From: Saprospiraceae bacterium
GTDB lineage: Bacteria; Bacteroidota; Bacteroidia; Chitinophagales; Saprospiraceae
Length of the DNA: 64,000 nt
NCBI GenBank assembly: GCA_016720635.1
Contig: JADKKF010000005.1
Coordinates: forward strand, 248,001-312,000
Reading direction: 5' to 3'
A program made the translations under genes and the position numbers. The notes beneath the pieces were generated by a model, which had not been told where the DNA came from, did no database searches, and worked only from the letters and a program-made list of their open reading frames with translations. Each line of letters begins with the position of its first letter. Position 1 is the first letter of the stretch. Below are positions 44,191 through 53,557 of this stretch, one piece after another.

Positions 44191-45546
44191 TTAATCTTCT
44201 TTTTTATTGGTCTTGTTGTTGTCCACTTTGATCTTAGCACCGCTCTTTAACTTACGGGAGATCGCAGAATAAGGGCCGCTGACGATTTCATCGCCTTCAT
44301 TGAGACCAGATTTGATATAGATAAAATTATCGTCTTGAATGCCAGTAGTAACTTCTTGTTGTGCGACGGTATCGCCTTTAACCAAATATACAATTTCTTG
44401 AATAGATTTGACTATTTTATCCTTGGAGGATTCTTCCTCGCGGACAGAAACGGCTTGTATTGGGATGGCTATTATATTTTCTTCTTTTGCGGTCAAAATA
44501 TCTACGGAGGCGGACATACCTGGCCTAAATGGGAATTTATTCCCTGGCTTGAGGATATGGGCGTAGCTGGACGGATCGATACTGACCTTAACTATAAAAT
44601 TGGTCACTTGGTCAGAATTGAGAACAACCTGTCCTGAGTTATTGGAGCTATTGGCTATTTCGGTGACAATACCTTTGAATTTTTTTCCGAGGTAAGCGTC
44701 CACTTCGACCTCGGCGGTTTGGTTAAGGGCAACTTGGAGGATATCATTTTCACTGACTTCGACTTGTACCTCCATGGCATGGAGATTGGCTATTCTCATG
44801 ATTTCTGTACATGCCATTTGGATAGTACCTAGAACTCGCTCGCCTTTTTCGATATTGAGTTTAGAGATAATTCCGCTTACAGGGGCGTAAATGGAGGTTC
44901 TGGCCAGATTGGTTTTGAGTTCTTTGAGCGAAGCTTCGGAGCTTTGGATCCCATATTTGGAAGCAAATGCGCTTTCTTTGGTAGAACGAAGGTTGGATTC
45001 AGCGGATTTGAGGGCGGCCTCAGCCTGTTTAAGGGTCACGGAGGCGTTGTCCAAATCAGCTTGAGCGATGACCCCTTCCGTGAAAAGCTGTTTTGATCTA
45101 TTGAAAGATTTTCTGGCATTTTCCAATTGTGCTTTAGCTTGTTCAACGCTGGCTTCGGAGGCATTGATTTGAGTTTCGTTAACGCTTTTTTGGGATTTGG
45201 CGGTATTGAGGCCTGCGACTCCTCTTTCTACTGCGGATTTATAAATATCGGGGTTGATGCGTGCCAAAAGTTGGCCAATCTTGACGCTATCTCCTTCTTT
45301 TACATAAAGTTCGACTACCTCGCCAGAGACATCACTGGAAATTTTTACTTCTTTTTCGGGGTAAATTTTGCCGGAGGCAGAGACGGTCTCAAGGATAGTT
45401 CTTTTGCTGACTTTCTCCGATTGGACGACTTCTCCGACATTGCGAGTTTTGCCTTTATATATGGCTCCGATGATGAGCAGAGCTAAGACGACTAGGGCTA
45501 CCCAGAGCCACAATCTTGATTTTTTCTTGGTATTTTGTATGGACAT
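44191..45546 (-). CDS. Periplasmic adaptor subunit (HlyD/MacA family) of an efflux pump
   Basis: Membrane-fusion protein of 451 aa. An N-terminal anchor (LWLWVALVVLALLIIGAIY) is followed by a beta-barrel/lipoyl half (VKISSDVSGEVVELYVKEGDSVKIGQLLARINP), a long coiled-coil hairpin (about residues 100-215, rich in Ala, Lys, Glu and Gln), the second lipoyl half (YAPVSGIISKLNIEKGERVLG) and C-terminal barrel domains. It bridges an inner-membrane pump to TolC. The TolC-type gene lies 33 nt upstream on the same strand, but the ABC or RND pump is not in this cluster. The following gene, pdxH, is unrelated. Confidence 0.9.
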   Translation of the reverse strand: MSIQNTKKKSRLWLWVALVVLALLIIGAIYKGKTRNVGEVVQSEKVSKRTILETVSASGKIYPEKEVKISSDVSGEVVELYVKEGDSVKIGQLLARINPDIYKSAVERGVAGLNTAKSQKSVNETQINASEASVEQAKAQLENARKSFNRSKQLFTEGVIAQADLDNASVTLKQAEAALKSAESNLRSTKESAFASKYGIQSSEASLKELKTNLARTSIYAPVSGIISKLNIEKGERVLGTIQMACTEIMRIANLHAMEVQVEVSENDILQVALNQTAEVEVDAYLGKKFKGIVTEIANSSNNSGQVVLNSDQVTNFIVKVSIDPSSYAHILKPGNKFPFRPGMSASVDILTAKEENIIAIPIQAVSVREEESSKDKIVKSIQEIVYLVKGDTVAQQEVTTGIQDDNFIYIKSGLNEGDEIVSGPYSAISRKLKSGAKIKVDNNKTNKKED

Positions 45547-45579
45547 AATGTATAAAAAAATTTGGAGGGATGTGATGAA

Positions 45580-47049
45580 TTAAAGGGTAATCTTTTTGCC
45601 TAAATAAAAGTCGAGGATTTTGGCTTTAAAAATCAAATCGTATTTGGCGATTAATTTATTAAGTGTGGCGTTTTCGTATCTGATTTTGGCGTTAGAAAGT
45701 TCAAAATTATTTGTATTTCCTATTTTGAAACGCTTGTTCAGATCTTCGTAAAATGCCTTAGCGGCTAATTCTCCAGCCTCGGAGGCTTCATATTGCTTTC
45801 GAGCAGCGGAGACGTCGGTAATGGCTCGTTGAATCGTTGTCTTTAGATTTTGTTTGTTCAAATCGTTTTGGATTTTGGTTGATTCATAATTCAACCGAGC
45901 TCTATCGATATTTGATTTTATACGACCATTGTCAATGATGGGAATATTGAGACTTAAAAAAATCCCTAGACCTGAATTTTGATCTAATTGCTTAAGATAG
46001 GGGGTATTTTTGAAAGTAACTTCTTGTTGATAGAATGAAATATTTGCAGGATCTCCGTTTATAAAAACGGGTGTTTCTGGGCCTTTGACGATATTTACTT
46101 TATCCAGTTCTTTGCCGAGCGATGCATAATTTGATTGCAAACTTGCTCCAACGCTTAGAGTGGGCCAGCGCTGACCTTTGGCTATTTGAATACCTAGGAG
46201 TGCGGATTCTTCTCTATAATTTCCTGCTAATACTGAAGGTTGATTTTGGACAGCGATATTATAGACCGAAAGGAGTGCCATATCTGCTTCATCTTTGGGG
46301 AGCTCTAAATCGGGCTTAACTATCTGAAGGAGGGTGTCCATATCCATACCCATAGCTATTTTCAGGTTGATATAGCTAGTCTCTAAAGTATTTTTGAAGG
46401 AAATCAATGTTTGATCTCCCGTGGCAATTTGAGATAAAACTTCCAAGCGATCGTTTTTGGGTCTAGATCCAGCAGCGATTAATTTATCGGTTTGTTCCAA
46501 TTGTTTTTTAAAACCATCTAAAGATCTAGTGGCATTGATGATATTTTCTTCAGCGAATAAAACTTGAAGATAGGCTTGAGCAATAGAAAGAGCTACATCA
46601 TTGCTTCCCTGCTCGAGGTCCAAATTAGCTGCTGACATGAGTTTTTTGGCTTGATGTATAGAATTTCTTATTTGCCCACCTTGAAAAAGGATCATATTTG
46701 AGCTTAAAGACACTGAATTGGAAGTCAAAGACTGCGTAGCGAAGGAATTGGAGGTCGGGTCAATGGTTCGACCGAGGTTGTAACCTACGCTAAAGGCACC
46801 CGAGAGATTGGGCAATTGCTGAGCTTTATTGGCATAAAGATTGACTGCAGATTGTTCTTTTTGGATATTTAGACTTTTAAGATTCAGGTTGTTTTTTAAG
46901 GCAAATTGGATGCATTCCTCTAAGGTTATGGGTTTTTGGCTATGCATTAAACTAGAGAAAGTACAATGAAAAATTAGCAGCAATAGACTTTTTCTCTTTG
47001 TGCTTAAAGCAAAAAAAGTTTGTTTGAAAATGTTAAAAAAAATATCCAT
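45580..47049 (-). CDS. TolC-family outer-membrane efflux protein
   Basis: Outer-membrane channel of about 489 aa from the ATG at 47049 (the frame is open to 47100). The signal peptide lies around RKSLLLLIFHCTFSSLMHSQ. Two copies of the OEP repeat are seen: TLEECIQFALKNNLNLKSLNIQKEQ at the start and NQPSVLAGNYREESALLGIQIAKGQRWPTLSV in the second half, and Q-, A- and K-rich helical stretches alternate with barrel strands (LGIFLSLNIPIID). It forms the exit duct of the pump whose adaptor is encoded just downstream. Confidence 0.9.
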   Translation of the reverse strand: MDIFFNIFKQTFFALSTKRKSLLLLIFHCTFSSLMHSQKPITLEECIQFALKNNLNLKSLNIQKEQSAVNLYANKAQQLPNLSGAFSVGYNLGRTIDPTSNSFATQSLTSNSVSLSSNMILFQGGQIRNSIHQAKKLMSAANLDLEQGSNDVALSIAQAYLQVLFAEENIINATRSLDGFKKQLEQTDKLIAAGSRPKNDRLEVLSQIATGDQTLISFKNTLETSYINLKIAMGMDMDTLLQIVKPDLELPKDEADMALLSVYNIAVQNQPSVLAGNYREESALLGIQIAKGQRWPTLSVGASLQSNYASLGKELDKVNIVKGPETPVFINGDPANISFYQQEVTFKNTPYLKQLDQNSGLGIFLSLNIPIIDNGRIKSNIDRARLNYESTKIQNDLNKQNLKTTIQRAITDVSAARKQYEASEAGELAAKAFYEDLNKRFKIGNTNNFELSNAKIRYENATLNKLIAKYDLIFKAKILDFYLGKKITL

Positions 47050-47179
47050 TACCCTTTTGTTTTGTTTAAAACTAAAATCCTTGAGATGCAAAAATACCAC
47101 AGATAAAACACACTGTGATTTTTTTTCTATGAAAGGCTACAAATAATGGATGAAATATAATAAGTATAAAAAAAATGGT

Positions 47180-47521
47180 CTAAACTTCAGAAAGTTCATC
47201 CCAGTATTCTAGCGCCCTACGCGTATGAGGAATGCAAATGGAACCACCTACCAAATTGGCGATGGCGAAAATTTCGTATATTTCATCTCTATTTACACCT
47301 TGATCGTGGCATTTTCCAAGGTGATACTTGATGCAATCGTCACACCGTAAAACCATGGATGCAACCAAACCTAGCATTTCTTTGGTTTTAGTAGGCAATG
47401 CACCATCTTCATATGCAGCTCCATCTAGAGAGAAAAATCTTTTTAAAGTCTTGTTGTCATGAGCCAATAATCGCTCATTCATTTTAGCTCTATAATCGTT
47501 GAATTCTTGAATTTGGGACAT
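47180..47521 (-). CDS. Carboxymuconolactone decarboxylase/AhpD-like protein
   Basis: A 113-aa helical protein of the CMD family. The thiol pair CDDC in LRCDDCIKYHLGKCHDQGV (about residue 61-64), with the following His, is the AhpD-type redox motif. It probably acts as a small peroxidase-linked or oxidoreductase-like protein in the cytoplasm. It is transcribed alone, divergent from the MFS transporter gene with a 132-base gap. The substrate is not known. Confidence 0.88.
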   Translation of the reverse strand: MSQIQEFNDYRAKMNERLLAHDNKTLKRFFSLDGAAYEDGALPTKTKEMLGLVASMVLRCDDCIKYHLGKCHDQGVNRDEIYEIFAIANLVGGSICIPHTRRALEYWDELSEV

Positions 47522-47653
47522 GGAATTAAATTTTTAATTTGATACGGTATCTTTTAAACAAAATGCAAAGGATAAGTTTTAAAAAAAACCATAAATTGCA
47601 CCTGAATCAACCAAAATTGTTTCCATCTAAAAACAAAAAAAATTGACTAAATT

Positions 47654-49300
47654 ATGAATCAAACAAAAACGAACTGGGGAGCAATGAGTACCCTAATTAT
47701 TGTATTTTTTTTCTGGGGATTTATTGCTGCGGGCAATGGGGTTTTTATCCCTTTTTGTAAGGATTATTTCCACTTGGATCAGTTCCAGAGTCAATTGGTT
47801 GATTATGCTTTTTATATAGCGTATTATCTTGGTGCGTTATTTCTTTTTTGGGTAGGAAATGCTAGGGGTTCAGATATTGTAGGCTCTTGGGGCTACAAGC
47901 GAAGCATCATTTACGGATTATTATTTAGCGCAGTAGGGGCGGGGATTATGATTGCAATGGTGAATGCACACTCTTTTCCTGGCATGTTGCTAGGGTTATT
48001 CATGGTAGCCTTAGGATTTAGTCTCCAGCAGACGGCGGCCAATCCGTTTGCCATCAGTTTAGGCGATCCGTCTTCAGCGGCTAATAGGGTCAATCTAGGA
48101 GGAGGTATTAATAGTTTTGGTACGATGATAGGACCGATAGCGGTATCACTATTGTTGTTTGGAACAGCGACAGCTACTGAGGAACAAAAAAGGGGTCTAG
48201 GGCTAGGCAATGTCAGCTTATTGTATGCAGGTGTAGGAGCATTGTTTATAATAGCAGCCATTATATTTGGAATGAGTAAAAAAGTACCAGCTGGACATAG
48301 TTTTGAAAAAACGGAGCATGCCCACAAAGCCGCATGGTTGATGGCGGTGATGACTGCGGGGCTCTTGGTTGCCTTTGTGGCCGTTTTTGGATCATATATG
48401 GATCTCCCAATCGATATTTCTAAACAGGCACTATTCGATTTAGAAATGAAAAGAATGTATTATTTGCTTGGAGCTTTATGTTTGGTGATATTCCTTTTGC
48501 TGTATGCAAACAATAAATCATCGTCTGAGAGCGGCTGGGGTGCGATGAAATATCCACAATTGGTATTAGGGATGTTGGCGATATTTACCTACGTAGGCGT
48601 CGAAGTGACGATACAATCCAACCTAGGAGCCCTTTTGGAACTTGATTCGATGGGCGGTATAGATACCAATAATATTTCTCCATACATCTCGCTTTATTGG
48701 GGGAGTTTGATGATAGGTCGATGGGCAGGTTCCATAAATCTTTTCAGCCTTTCAGATATGGGAAAAAAGATAGCTTTGATAGTAGTACCGATGGTGGCAT
48801 TTGGTGTAATAATTTTAGTCAATACCATCGCTTCGAATGATATGTCGCCATTCTATGTGTATATATTTTTTATTGCAATTCAAATAGCAGCTTTTTTCTT
48901 TGGACAGGACAAACCAGCCCGCAATCTGTTGATATTTAGTAGTTTAGCAGTGATATGCATGTTGGTGGGAATGGTTACCACTGGAAAAGTGGCTATCTTT
49001 GCATATCTAAGTGGAGGACTTTGGTGTTCGATTTTGTGGCCTTGTATTTTTGCCGTATCTATTGCTGGTCTTGGTAAATACACCAATCAGGGAGCCGCAT
49101 TTTTGATTATGATGATTTTAGGAGGTGGAATTATACCACCAATCCAAGGAAAATTAGCGGATATCATTGGAATTCACTCTTCGTATTGGATCACCGTGGT
49201 TTGTTTTGCCTATCTGGCATTATTTGCGTATTTGGTAAAAGGAATTTTGAACAAACAGGGAATTGATGTCGACAATCTTGGGGTAGAAGGAGGCCATTAA
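47654..49300 (+). CDS. Sugar transporter, MFS family (FucP/FHS-like)
   Basis: A 548-aa inner-membrane symporter with about 12-14 helices. The start (MSTLIIVFFFWGFIAAGNGVFIPF) and QSQLVDYAFYIAYYLGA match the FHS (fucose-galactose-glucose:H+) group, as do FSLQQTAANPFAISLG and the later SLYWGSLMIGRWAGSI. It is about 110 aa longer than E. coli FucP because of an extended central loop region with extra hydrophobic segments (about residues 230-300). It probably imports a monosaccharide released by secreted glycanases. The next gene starts 12 nt later. Confidence 0.9.
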   Translation: MNQTKTNWGAMSTLIIVFFFWGFIAAGNGVFIPFCKDYFHLDQFQSQLVDYAFYIAYYLGALFLFWVGNARGSDIVGSWGYKRSIIYGLLFSAVGAGIMIAMVNAHSFPGMLLGLFMVALGFSLQQTAANPFAISLGDPSSAANRVNLGGGINSFGTMIGPIAVSLLLFGTATATEEQKRGLGLGNVSLLYAGVGALFIIAAIIFGMSKKVPAGHSFEKTEHAHKAAWLMAVMTAGLLVAFVAVFGSYMDLPIDISKQALFDLEMKRMYYLLGALCLVIFLLLYANNKSSSESGWGAMKYPQLVLGMLAIFTYVGVEVTIQSNLGALLELDSMGGIDTNNISPYISLYWGSLMIGRWAGSINLFSLSDMGKKIALIVVPMVAFGVIILVNTIASNDMSPFYVYIFFIAIQIAAFFFGQDKPARNLLIFSSLAVICMLVGMVTTGKVAIFAYLSGGLWCSILWPCIFAVSIAGLGKYTNQGAAFLIMMILGGGIIPPIQGKLADIIGIHSSYWITVVCFAYLALFAYLVKGILNKQGIDVDNLGVEGGH

Positions 49301-49312
49301 TATAAAGATGAG

Positions 49313-50488
49313 GTGTCAAAAATAAGGTATATAAATATTGGTATTCTGCCCATATTCAAAGGGGATTGGGTTAGATACCTATCTTTACCTTGTTTAGTAA
49401 TCGTGGCTATGCTAGGTTCTTTTTCAGGAGCAGGGCAAAGTAAAATATTGTTAGATTCCCTTTACAATATCGTTCCTAATAACAGCTTTGAATTATTGGA
49501 TAATCACCCTTTGGGTTGGTTTTATAACGGGAAACAATTCAATCGGGTGATGAAATATTGGTATTCGCCTACTGCAGCCTCGCCGGATGTCTATTGTCCC
49601 AAGGTTAAAGTACCCAATTCTTGGCAGAATAATGGATTTAGCAAGGAAAATCCCTACGACGGAGCCAATATGGTGGGTATAACTATGTATGGATGCCAAA
49701 ATGGCAAACCACATTGTCGAGAATATATCGAAATTCAGCTCATTGAGCCTTTGGTGACAGGTCAAAAATACTATTTTGAATTTTTTATAAAACAACTGCC
49801 CAATAGCTTGGCTATCAATAATATTGGATTTGGATTTTCATATCAAAGAAATTATCAAGTCGAAGATGTCCTTATGGAGCTCACACCAGCCTTTCAAATT
49901 AACAGCCCTTTGGAGGCGAAGACTTGGAAAAAAATAAGCGGAACTTTTGAAGCTAAAGGCGAGTATAACTACCTGACCTTTGGCAATTTTTTTAACGATG
50001 AAAACACCCAAGTAATACGCCAGAGAGGTTTTAATAATTATGCATATTATTATTTGGACAAAATCCTATTGCGTAAAGTTAAGCCTATAATTCCTGTAGA
50101 ATATGGCGAAAACGACTTATTGAACCAAAAAATGGTCAAAGGCAAGACTTATGTGATGAATAATATTTATTTCGAAATCGAGAGTTGGGAACTTTTGCCA
50201 AGGTCTTACACGGAACTGCGTAAACTCATCGCCATCCTAAAGAAATATCCTACGATGTGCATCACAATAATTGGACATACTGACAATACGGGTACACAAG
50301 AATACAATCAAGAATTGTCAGAGAAAAGGGCATACGCTATTTACAAATATTTACTAAAAATGGGCGTTGCATTTCATAGGCTACAATACAAAGGACTTGG
50401 AGCTACGAAAAATGAATTTCCAAATGATACTGAAATCAATCGCCAAAAAAATCGAAAGGTTGAATTTATAGTCGATAAACTCAAATAA
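49313..50488 (+). CDS. OmpA-domain outer-membrane protein
   Basis: A 391-aa protein with a GTG start. The N-terminal signal region (YLSLPCLVIVAMLGSFSGAGQ) is followed by a 230-residue beta-rich domain of carbohydrate-binding appearance (NIVPNNSFELL, YYFEFFIKQLP, WKKISGTFEAKGEYNYLTFG). The OmpA peptidoglycan-binding domain closes it: NNIYFEIESWELLP, TIIGHTDNTGTQEYNQELSEKRA and INRQKNRKVEFIV. The N-terminal domain recalls the CBM-like T9SS-associated PorE-type proteins but cannot be named. The 12-nt gap suggests co-transcription with the sugar transporter. Confidence 0.87.
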   Translation: MSKIRYINIGILPIFKGDWVRYLSLPCLVIVAMLGSFSGAGQSKILLDSLYNIVPNNSFELLDNHPLGWFYNGKQFNRVMKYWYSPTAASPDVYCPKVKVPNSWQNNGFSKENPYDGANMVGITMYGCQNGKPHCREYIEIQLIEPLVTGQKYYFEFFIKQLPNSLAINNIGFGFSYQRNYQVEDVLMELTPAFQINSPLEAKTWKKISGTFEAKGEYNYLTFGNFFNDENTQVIRQRGFNNYAYYYLDKILLRKVKPIIPVEYGENDLLNQKMVKGKTYVMNNIYFEIESWELLPRSYTELRKLIAILKKYPTMCITIIGHTDNTGTQEYNQELSEKRAYAIYKYLLKMGVAFHRLQYKGLGATKNEFPNDTEINRQKNRKVEFIVDKLK

Positions 50489-50501
50489 AGTCTAGGATTT
50501 C

Positions 50502-50612
50502 CCGTGTCAGGGGGCGTAACGATCATCGAAGATGAGTCTGCATGACCGCAATGAAATGAAGTCGTGCAGCACCCGACCCGAGCTCGTTCTAAAACGAGTG
50601 AGGGGGACACCC
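50502..50612 (-). repeat. Family 1 structured repeat, copy h
   Basis: On the minus strand: GGGTGTCCCCCTCACTCGTT-TTAG-AACGAG, CTCGGGTCGGGTGCTGCACGACTT, a hairpin region, then CGTTACGCCCCCTGACACGGG. It starts 12 nt after the asnB stop codon and ends 13 nt from the stop of the converging OmpA gene. Confidence 0.8.
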
Positions 50613-50624
50613 AATAAATATGGA

Positions 50625-52310
50625 CTAATTCTCTGCCAAGGACTCCTCGTAAGCGTCTTGATGGACCGTCAAAATAGCGCGCCCAGAAGGCTCGTTCATG
50701 TTTTGGAAAGCGATGTCCCATGCGAGTGCAACGGGTGAGCTACACGCAACGCTGGGCACGGAAGGAACGCAAAGTGCGGCTGCATCCGAAGGAAATAACT
50801 CCTGAAAAATGCTTCGATAGTGGTATTCCTCCTTGGTACTGGGCGTTTGTAAAGGGAATCGGTATTTGGCACTCGCAAGTTGGTCGTCAGAGACCTGCTC
50901 GTTGACCAAGGCTTTGAGGCTATCAATCCAATTATATCCCACGCCGTCAGAGAATTGTTCTTTCTGGCGCCAAGCAACGGAAGCTGGGAGCAGATCTTCG
51001 AAGGCTTTTCGCAGGATCCATTTCTCGATTTTTCCAGGTGCGACCATCTTATCAGATGGATTCAAACGCATGGCTACATCCATGAACTCTTTGTCTAGAA
51101 ATGGAACACGGCCCTCGACACCCCAAGCAGCTAATGCTTTATTGGCACGATTGCAGTCGTAAAGATGCAGCTTGTCAAGTTTTCTTACGGTTTCTTTGTG
51201 AAATTCTTCTGCATTTGGTGCCTTGTGGAAATACAAATATCCACCAAAAATCTCGTCGGAACCTTCGCCTGAAAGCACCATTTTAATACCCATAGACTTA
51301 ATAACTCGAGCCATCAAATACATGGGTGTGGATGCCCGAATGGTAGTGATATCATAAGTCTCTAGGTGGTATATTACATCTCTTATAGCATCCAATCCTT
51401 CCTGGATGGTAAAATGAACTTCGTGGTGAATCGATCCAATATGATCGGCAACAATCCTAGCAGCCTTGAGGTCAGGAGAGCCTTCTAGGCCTACTGCAAA
51501 AGAGTGCAATTGTGGGTACCAAGCCTCGGAAGTATCCCCAGATTCAATCCTTTTGGCTGCATATTTCTTGGCAACGGCGGAGATGATCGAAGAGTCGAGT
51601 CCTCCAGATAATAGTACACCGTATGGCACATCGGACATAAGTTGTCTATGAACAGCAGCTTCAAGGCTTTTGCGGATAAGATTTATGTCGCTTTGATTGT
51701 CCTTAACTGCTTCGAAATCCATCCAGTCTCTTGCGTACCACTTCTGAGGCTCATTGTCCACTGAATGGTAATAATGTCCAGGTAGAAATACCTCTATTTT
51801 CTTGCAATATCCTTCCAAACTTTTAAGTTCTGAAGCAACGTAATAGGTACCAAATTCGTCCCAACCTTGATAAAGTGGAATGATACCAATATGGTCTCTG
51901 CCGATTAAAAATTCATTTTTGTCTAGGTCATAAAGTGCGAAGGCGAAAATCCCATTGAGGTCTTCGAGAAAATCTTTTCCTTTCTCGCGATAAAGTGCGA
52001 GGATTACTTCGCAATCGGAGTTTGTGAGAAATTCATACTTGTCTTGCAGGCGATCCCTGATTTCTTGATGATTGTATATTTCTCCGTTTACTGCCAGTAC
52101 AAGCCTTCGATCTTTAGAGAACAATGGTTGTTTCCCAGAAGCTGGATCTACAATTGCAAGACGTTCATGTGCTAAGATGGTATTATTTTCGCAAAAAATA
52201 CCAGACCAATCTGGGCCCCGATGTCTCAGTTTTTTTGACATTTCGAGGGCTTGTTGCCTATACCGCTCTAGGTCTGATTTAATATTGAAAATAGCTACTA
52301 TGCCACACAT
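50625..52310 (-). CDS. asnB: Asparagine synthase (glutamine-hydrolysing) AsnB
   Basis: Makes asparagine from aspartate, glutamine and ATP. It has 561 aa. The N-terminal class II glutaminase domain starts MCGIVAIFN with the nucleophile Cys2 and shows MSKKLRHRGPDWSG and LVLAVNGEIYNH. The synthetase domain has the PP-loop SGGLDSSII (about residue 235), VLSGEGSDEIFGGYLYF and GVEGRVPFLDKEFM. All catalytic parts are intact. It stands alone on the minus strand between DUF1573 and a family 1 repeat. Confidence 0.96.
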   Translation of the reverse strand: MCGIVAIFNIKSDLERYRQQALEMSKKLRHRGPDWSGIFCENNTILAHERLAIVDPASGKQPLFSKDRRLVLAVNGEIYNHQEIRDRLQDKYEFLTNSDCEVILALYREKGKDFLEDLNGIFAFALYDLDKNEFLIGRDHIGIIPLYQGWDEFGTYYVASELKSLEGYCKKIEVFLPGHYYHSVDNEPQKWYARDWMDFEAVKDNQSDINLIRKSLEAAVHRQLMSDVPYGVLLSGGLDSSIISAVAKKYAAKRIESGDTSEAWYPQLHSFAVGLEGSPDLKAARIVADHIGSIHHEVHFTIQEGLDAIRDVIYHLETYDITTIRASTPMYLMARVIKSMGIKMVLSGEGSDEIFGGYLYFHKAPNAEEFHKETVRKLDKLHLYDCNRANKALAAWGVEGRVPFLDKEFMDVAMRLNPSDKMVAPGKIEKWILRKAFEDLLPASVAWRQKEQFSDGVGYNWIDSLKALVNEQVSDDQLASAKYRFPLQTPSTKEEYHYRSIFQELFPSDAAALCVPSVPSVACSSPVALAWDIAFQNMNEPSGRAILTVHQDAYEESLAEN

Positions 52311-52356
52311 GAGTGAAGGATATTAATGGGTTTTGTAAAAAATTGATGACCTAAAA

Positions 52357-52887
52357 CTAGTGTCCGTCAGTCTTTATGGTCTTTGGCTGTGCACCATCGG
52401 TCAATTCTCCTTTGATCGTCAAAACAGATTGTGGAGGATTGGTATTGGCTATAACGTTGATGGTTTTGATCTTTGGACCGCTGGATTGACCTTCAGAGTT
52501 GAATACAGCTTCGATGAAACCTTTTTTACCTGGCTCTACTGGTTCTTTTGTATAGTCAGTCGTAGTACATCCGCAACCAGGTTTAACGGTGCTGATGATC
52601 AATTTTTCATTTCCAGTATTGGTAAATTCATAACGGTGTTTGAATTTAGGACCCGCTTTGGCTTTTCCAAAATCATAGGTATCAGAATCAAATTTCATGG
52701 TAGTAGTAGGTCCAGTAGCTGTGGTAGAAGCTGCATTGGGATCGACAGTTGGGTTTGTAGCATTTTGGGGATTTGCTGCAGCATTGGCTGCTTCAGATGG
52801 GGAAGTAGCAGCGGCAGTTGTTGATTTGGGGTCGTTTTTACATGAAATAGCAAGAACGATAACAAGGATTAAACTCAAATACTTCAT
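52357..52887 (-). CDS. DUF1573 lipoprotein
   Basis: A 176-aa protein with a lipoprotein signal (MKYLSLILVIVLAISCKN, Cys16). A low-complexity Ala/Thr/Pro/Asn linker (about 20-65) precedes a DUF1573 beta-sandwich: DTYDFGKAKAGPKFKHRYEFTNTG, the cysteine motif VKPGCGCTTTDYTKEPVEPG, and IEAVFNSEGQSSG. DUF1573 resembles Ig/MSP-type folds and is common in Bacteroidota envelopes. The role is unknown. A -7 box lies about 43 nt upstream. Confidence 0.9.
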   Translation of the reverse strand: MKYLSLILVIVLAISCKNDPKSTTAAATSPSEAANAAANPQNATNPTVDPNAASTTATGPTTTMKFDSDTYDFGKAKAGPKFKHRYEFTNTGNEKLIISTVKPGCGCTTTDYTKEPVEPGKKGFIEAVFNSEGQSSGPKIKTINVIANTNPPQSVLTIKGELTDGAQPKTIKTDGH

Positions 52888-52929
52888 AAAATAAATTTTT
52901 TAATATCAATAAAAATATGGTTCGGGGGG

Positions 52930-52937
52930 CAAATATA
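52930..52937 (-). promoter_or_regulatory. -7 box TATATTTG of the DUF1573 gene
   Basis: Minus-strand TATATTTG matches TAnnTTTG about 43 nt before the DUF1573 start. A clear -33 TTG is not seen. Confidence 0.45.
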
Positions 52938-52969
52938 ATGATAAAATGTCATTTGTAATCACCCTAATC

Positions 52970-53443
52970 TCAATATAACAATGAAATAGGCACCTCAGCG
53001 AATTTTTGCACAAAACCATTGCATGCATTGGTCACCAATTCAAAAACCAGATCAAATCGATTGTCATAATAAGGATCGGGTACATCTCTAAAAGTAGAAG
53101 CGGTGTCGAAGTCCATCATCAATGAAATTTTGGCCAAATGATTGGGGTCAGAAGTCAGAGATGTAAGGTCCTTGAAGTTGGATTTGTCCATCGAGATGAT
53201 GTGGTCAAACTTGTCAAAATCATCCTGCTTAAATTGTCGCGCACGTTGTTGATGAATGTCGATACCGTGCTTAGCAGCTACTTTGATCGAGCGATGGTCA
53301 GGAGATTCACCAGCATGCCATCCTCCTGTACCCGCAGAATCAATATTCCAGTCTAAGCCCGTATGGTCACAAATATTTTTGAGAATTCCCTCGCCGAGGG
53401 GTGATCGGCAAATATTGCCTAAGCAAACAAAAAGCACGTTCAT
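52970..53443 (-). CDS. Low-molecular-weight protein tyrosine phosphatase
   Basis: A 157-aa phosphatase. The P-loop CLGNICRS (C7 nucleophile, R13) starts at residue 7, and the general-acid loop is DVPDPYYDNRFD (about residue 125-130). GTGGWHAGESPDHRS is the second family block. It dephosphorylates phosphotyrosine in proteins. A separate role in arsenate reduction is less likely from this motif set. It is divergent from mnmE. Confidence 0.94.
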   Translation of the reverse strand: MNVLFVCLGNICRSPLGEGILKNICDHTGLDWNIDSAGTGGWHAGESPDHRSIKVAAKHGIDIHQQRARQFKQDDFDKFDHIISMDKSNFKDLTSLTSDPNHLAKISLMMDFDTASTFRDVPDPYYDNRFDLVFELVTNACNGFVQKFAEVPISLLY

Positions 53444-53481
53444 ACAGGGATAAATTATTATAATGCAAAATTAAAAATTAT

Positions 53482-53489
53482 TAGCTTTG
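53482..53489 (+). promoter_or_regulatory. -7 box TAGCTTTG upstream of mnmE
   Basis: TAGCTTTG fits TAnnTTTG and gives an mnmE leader of about 60 nt. Confidence 0.4.
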
Positions 53490-53557
53490 CAAAAAGAATT
53501 TAACGCATATTTAACCAAATTTTATTTTGCGATAGCATTTGATAAAAGAAAGAATTC

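Noticed and set aside
47911..48327. Minus-strand open frame of 138 codons inside the sugar transporter
   Set aside because: Shadow of the transporter gene; composition mirrors the membrane helices on the other strand.
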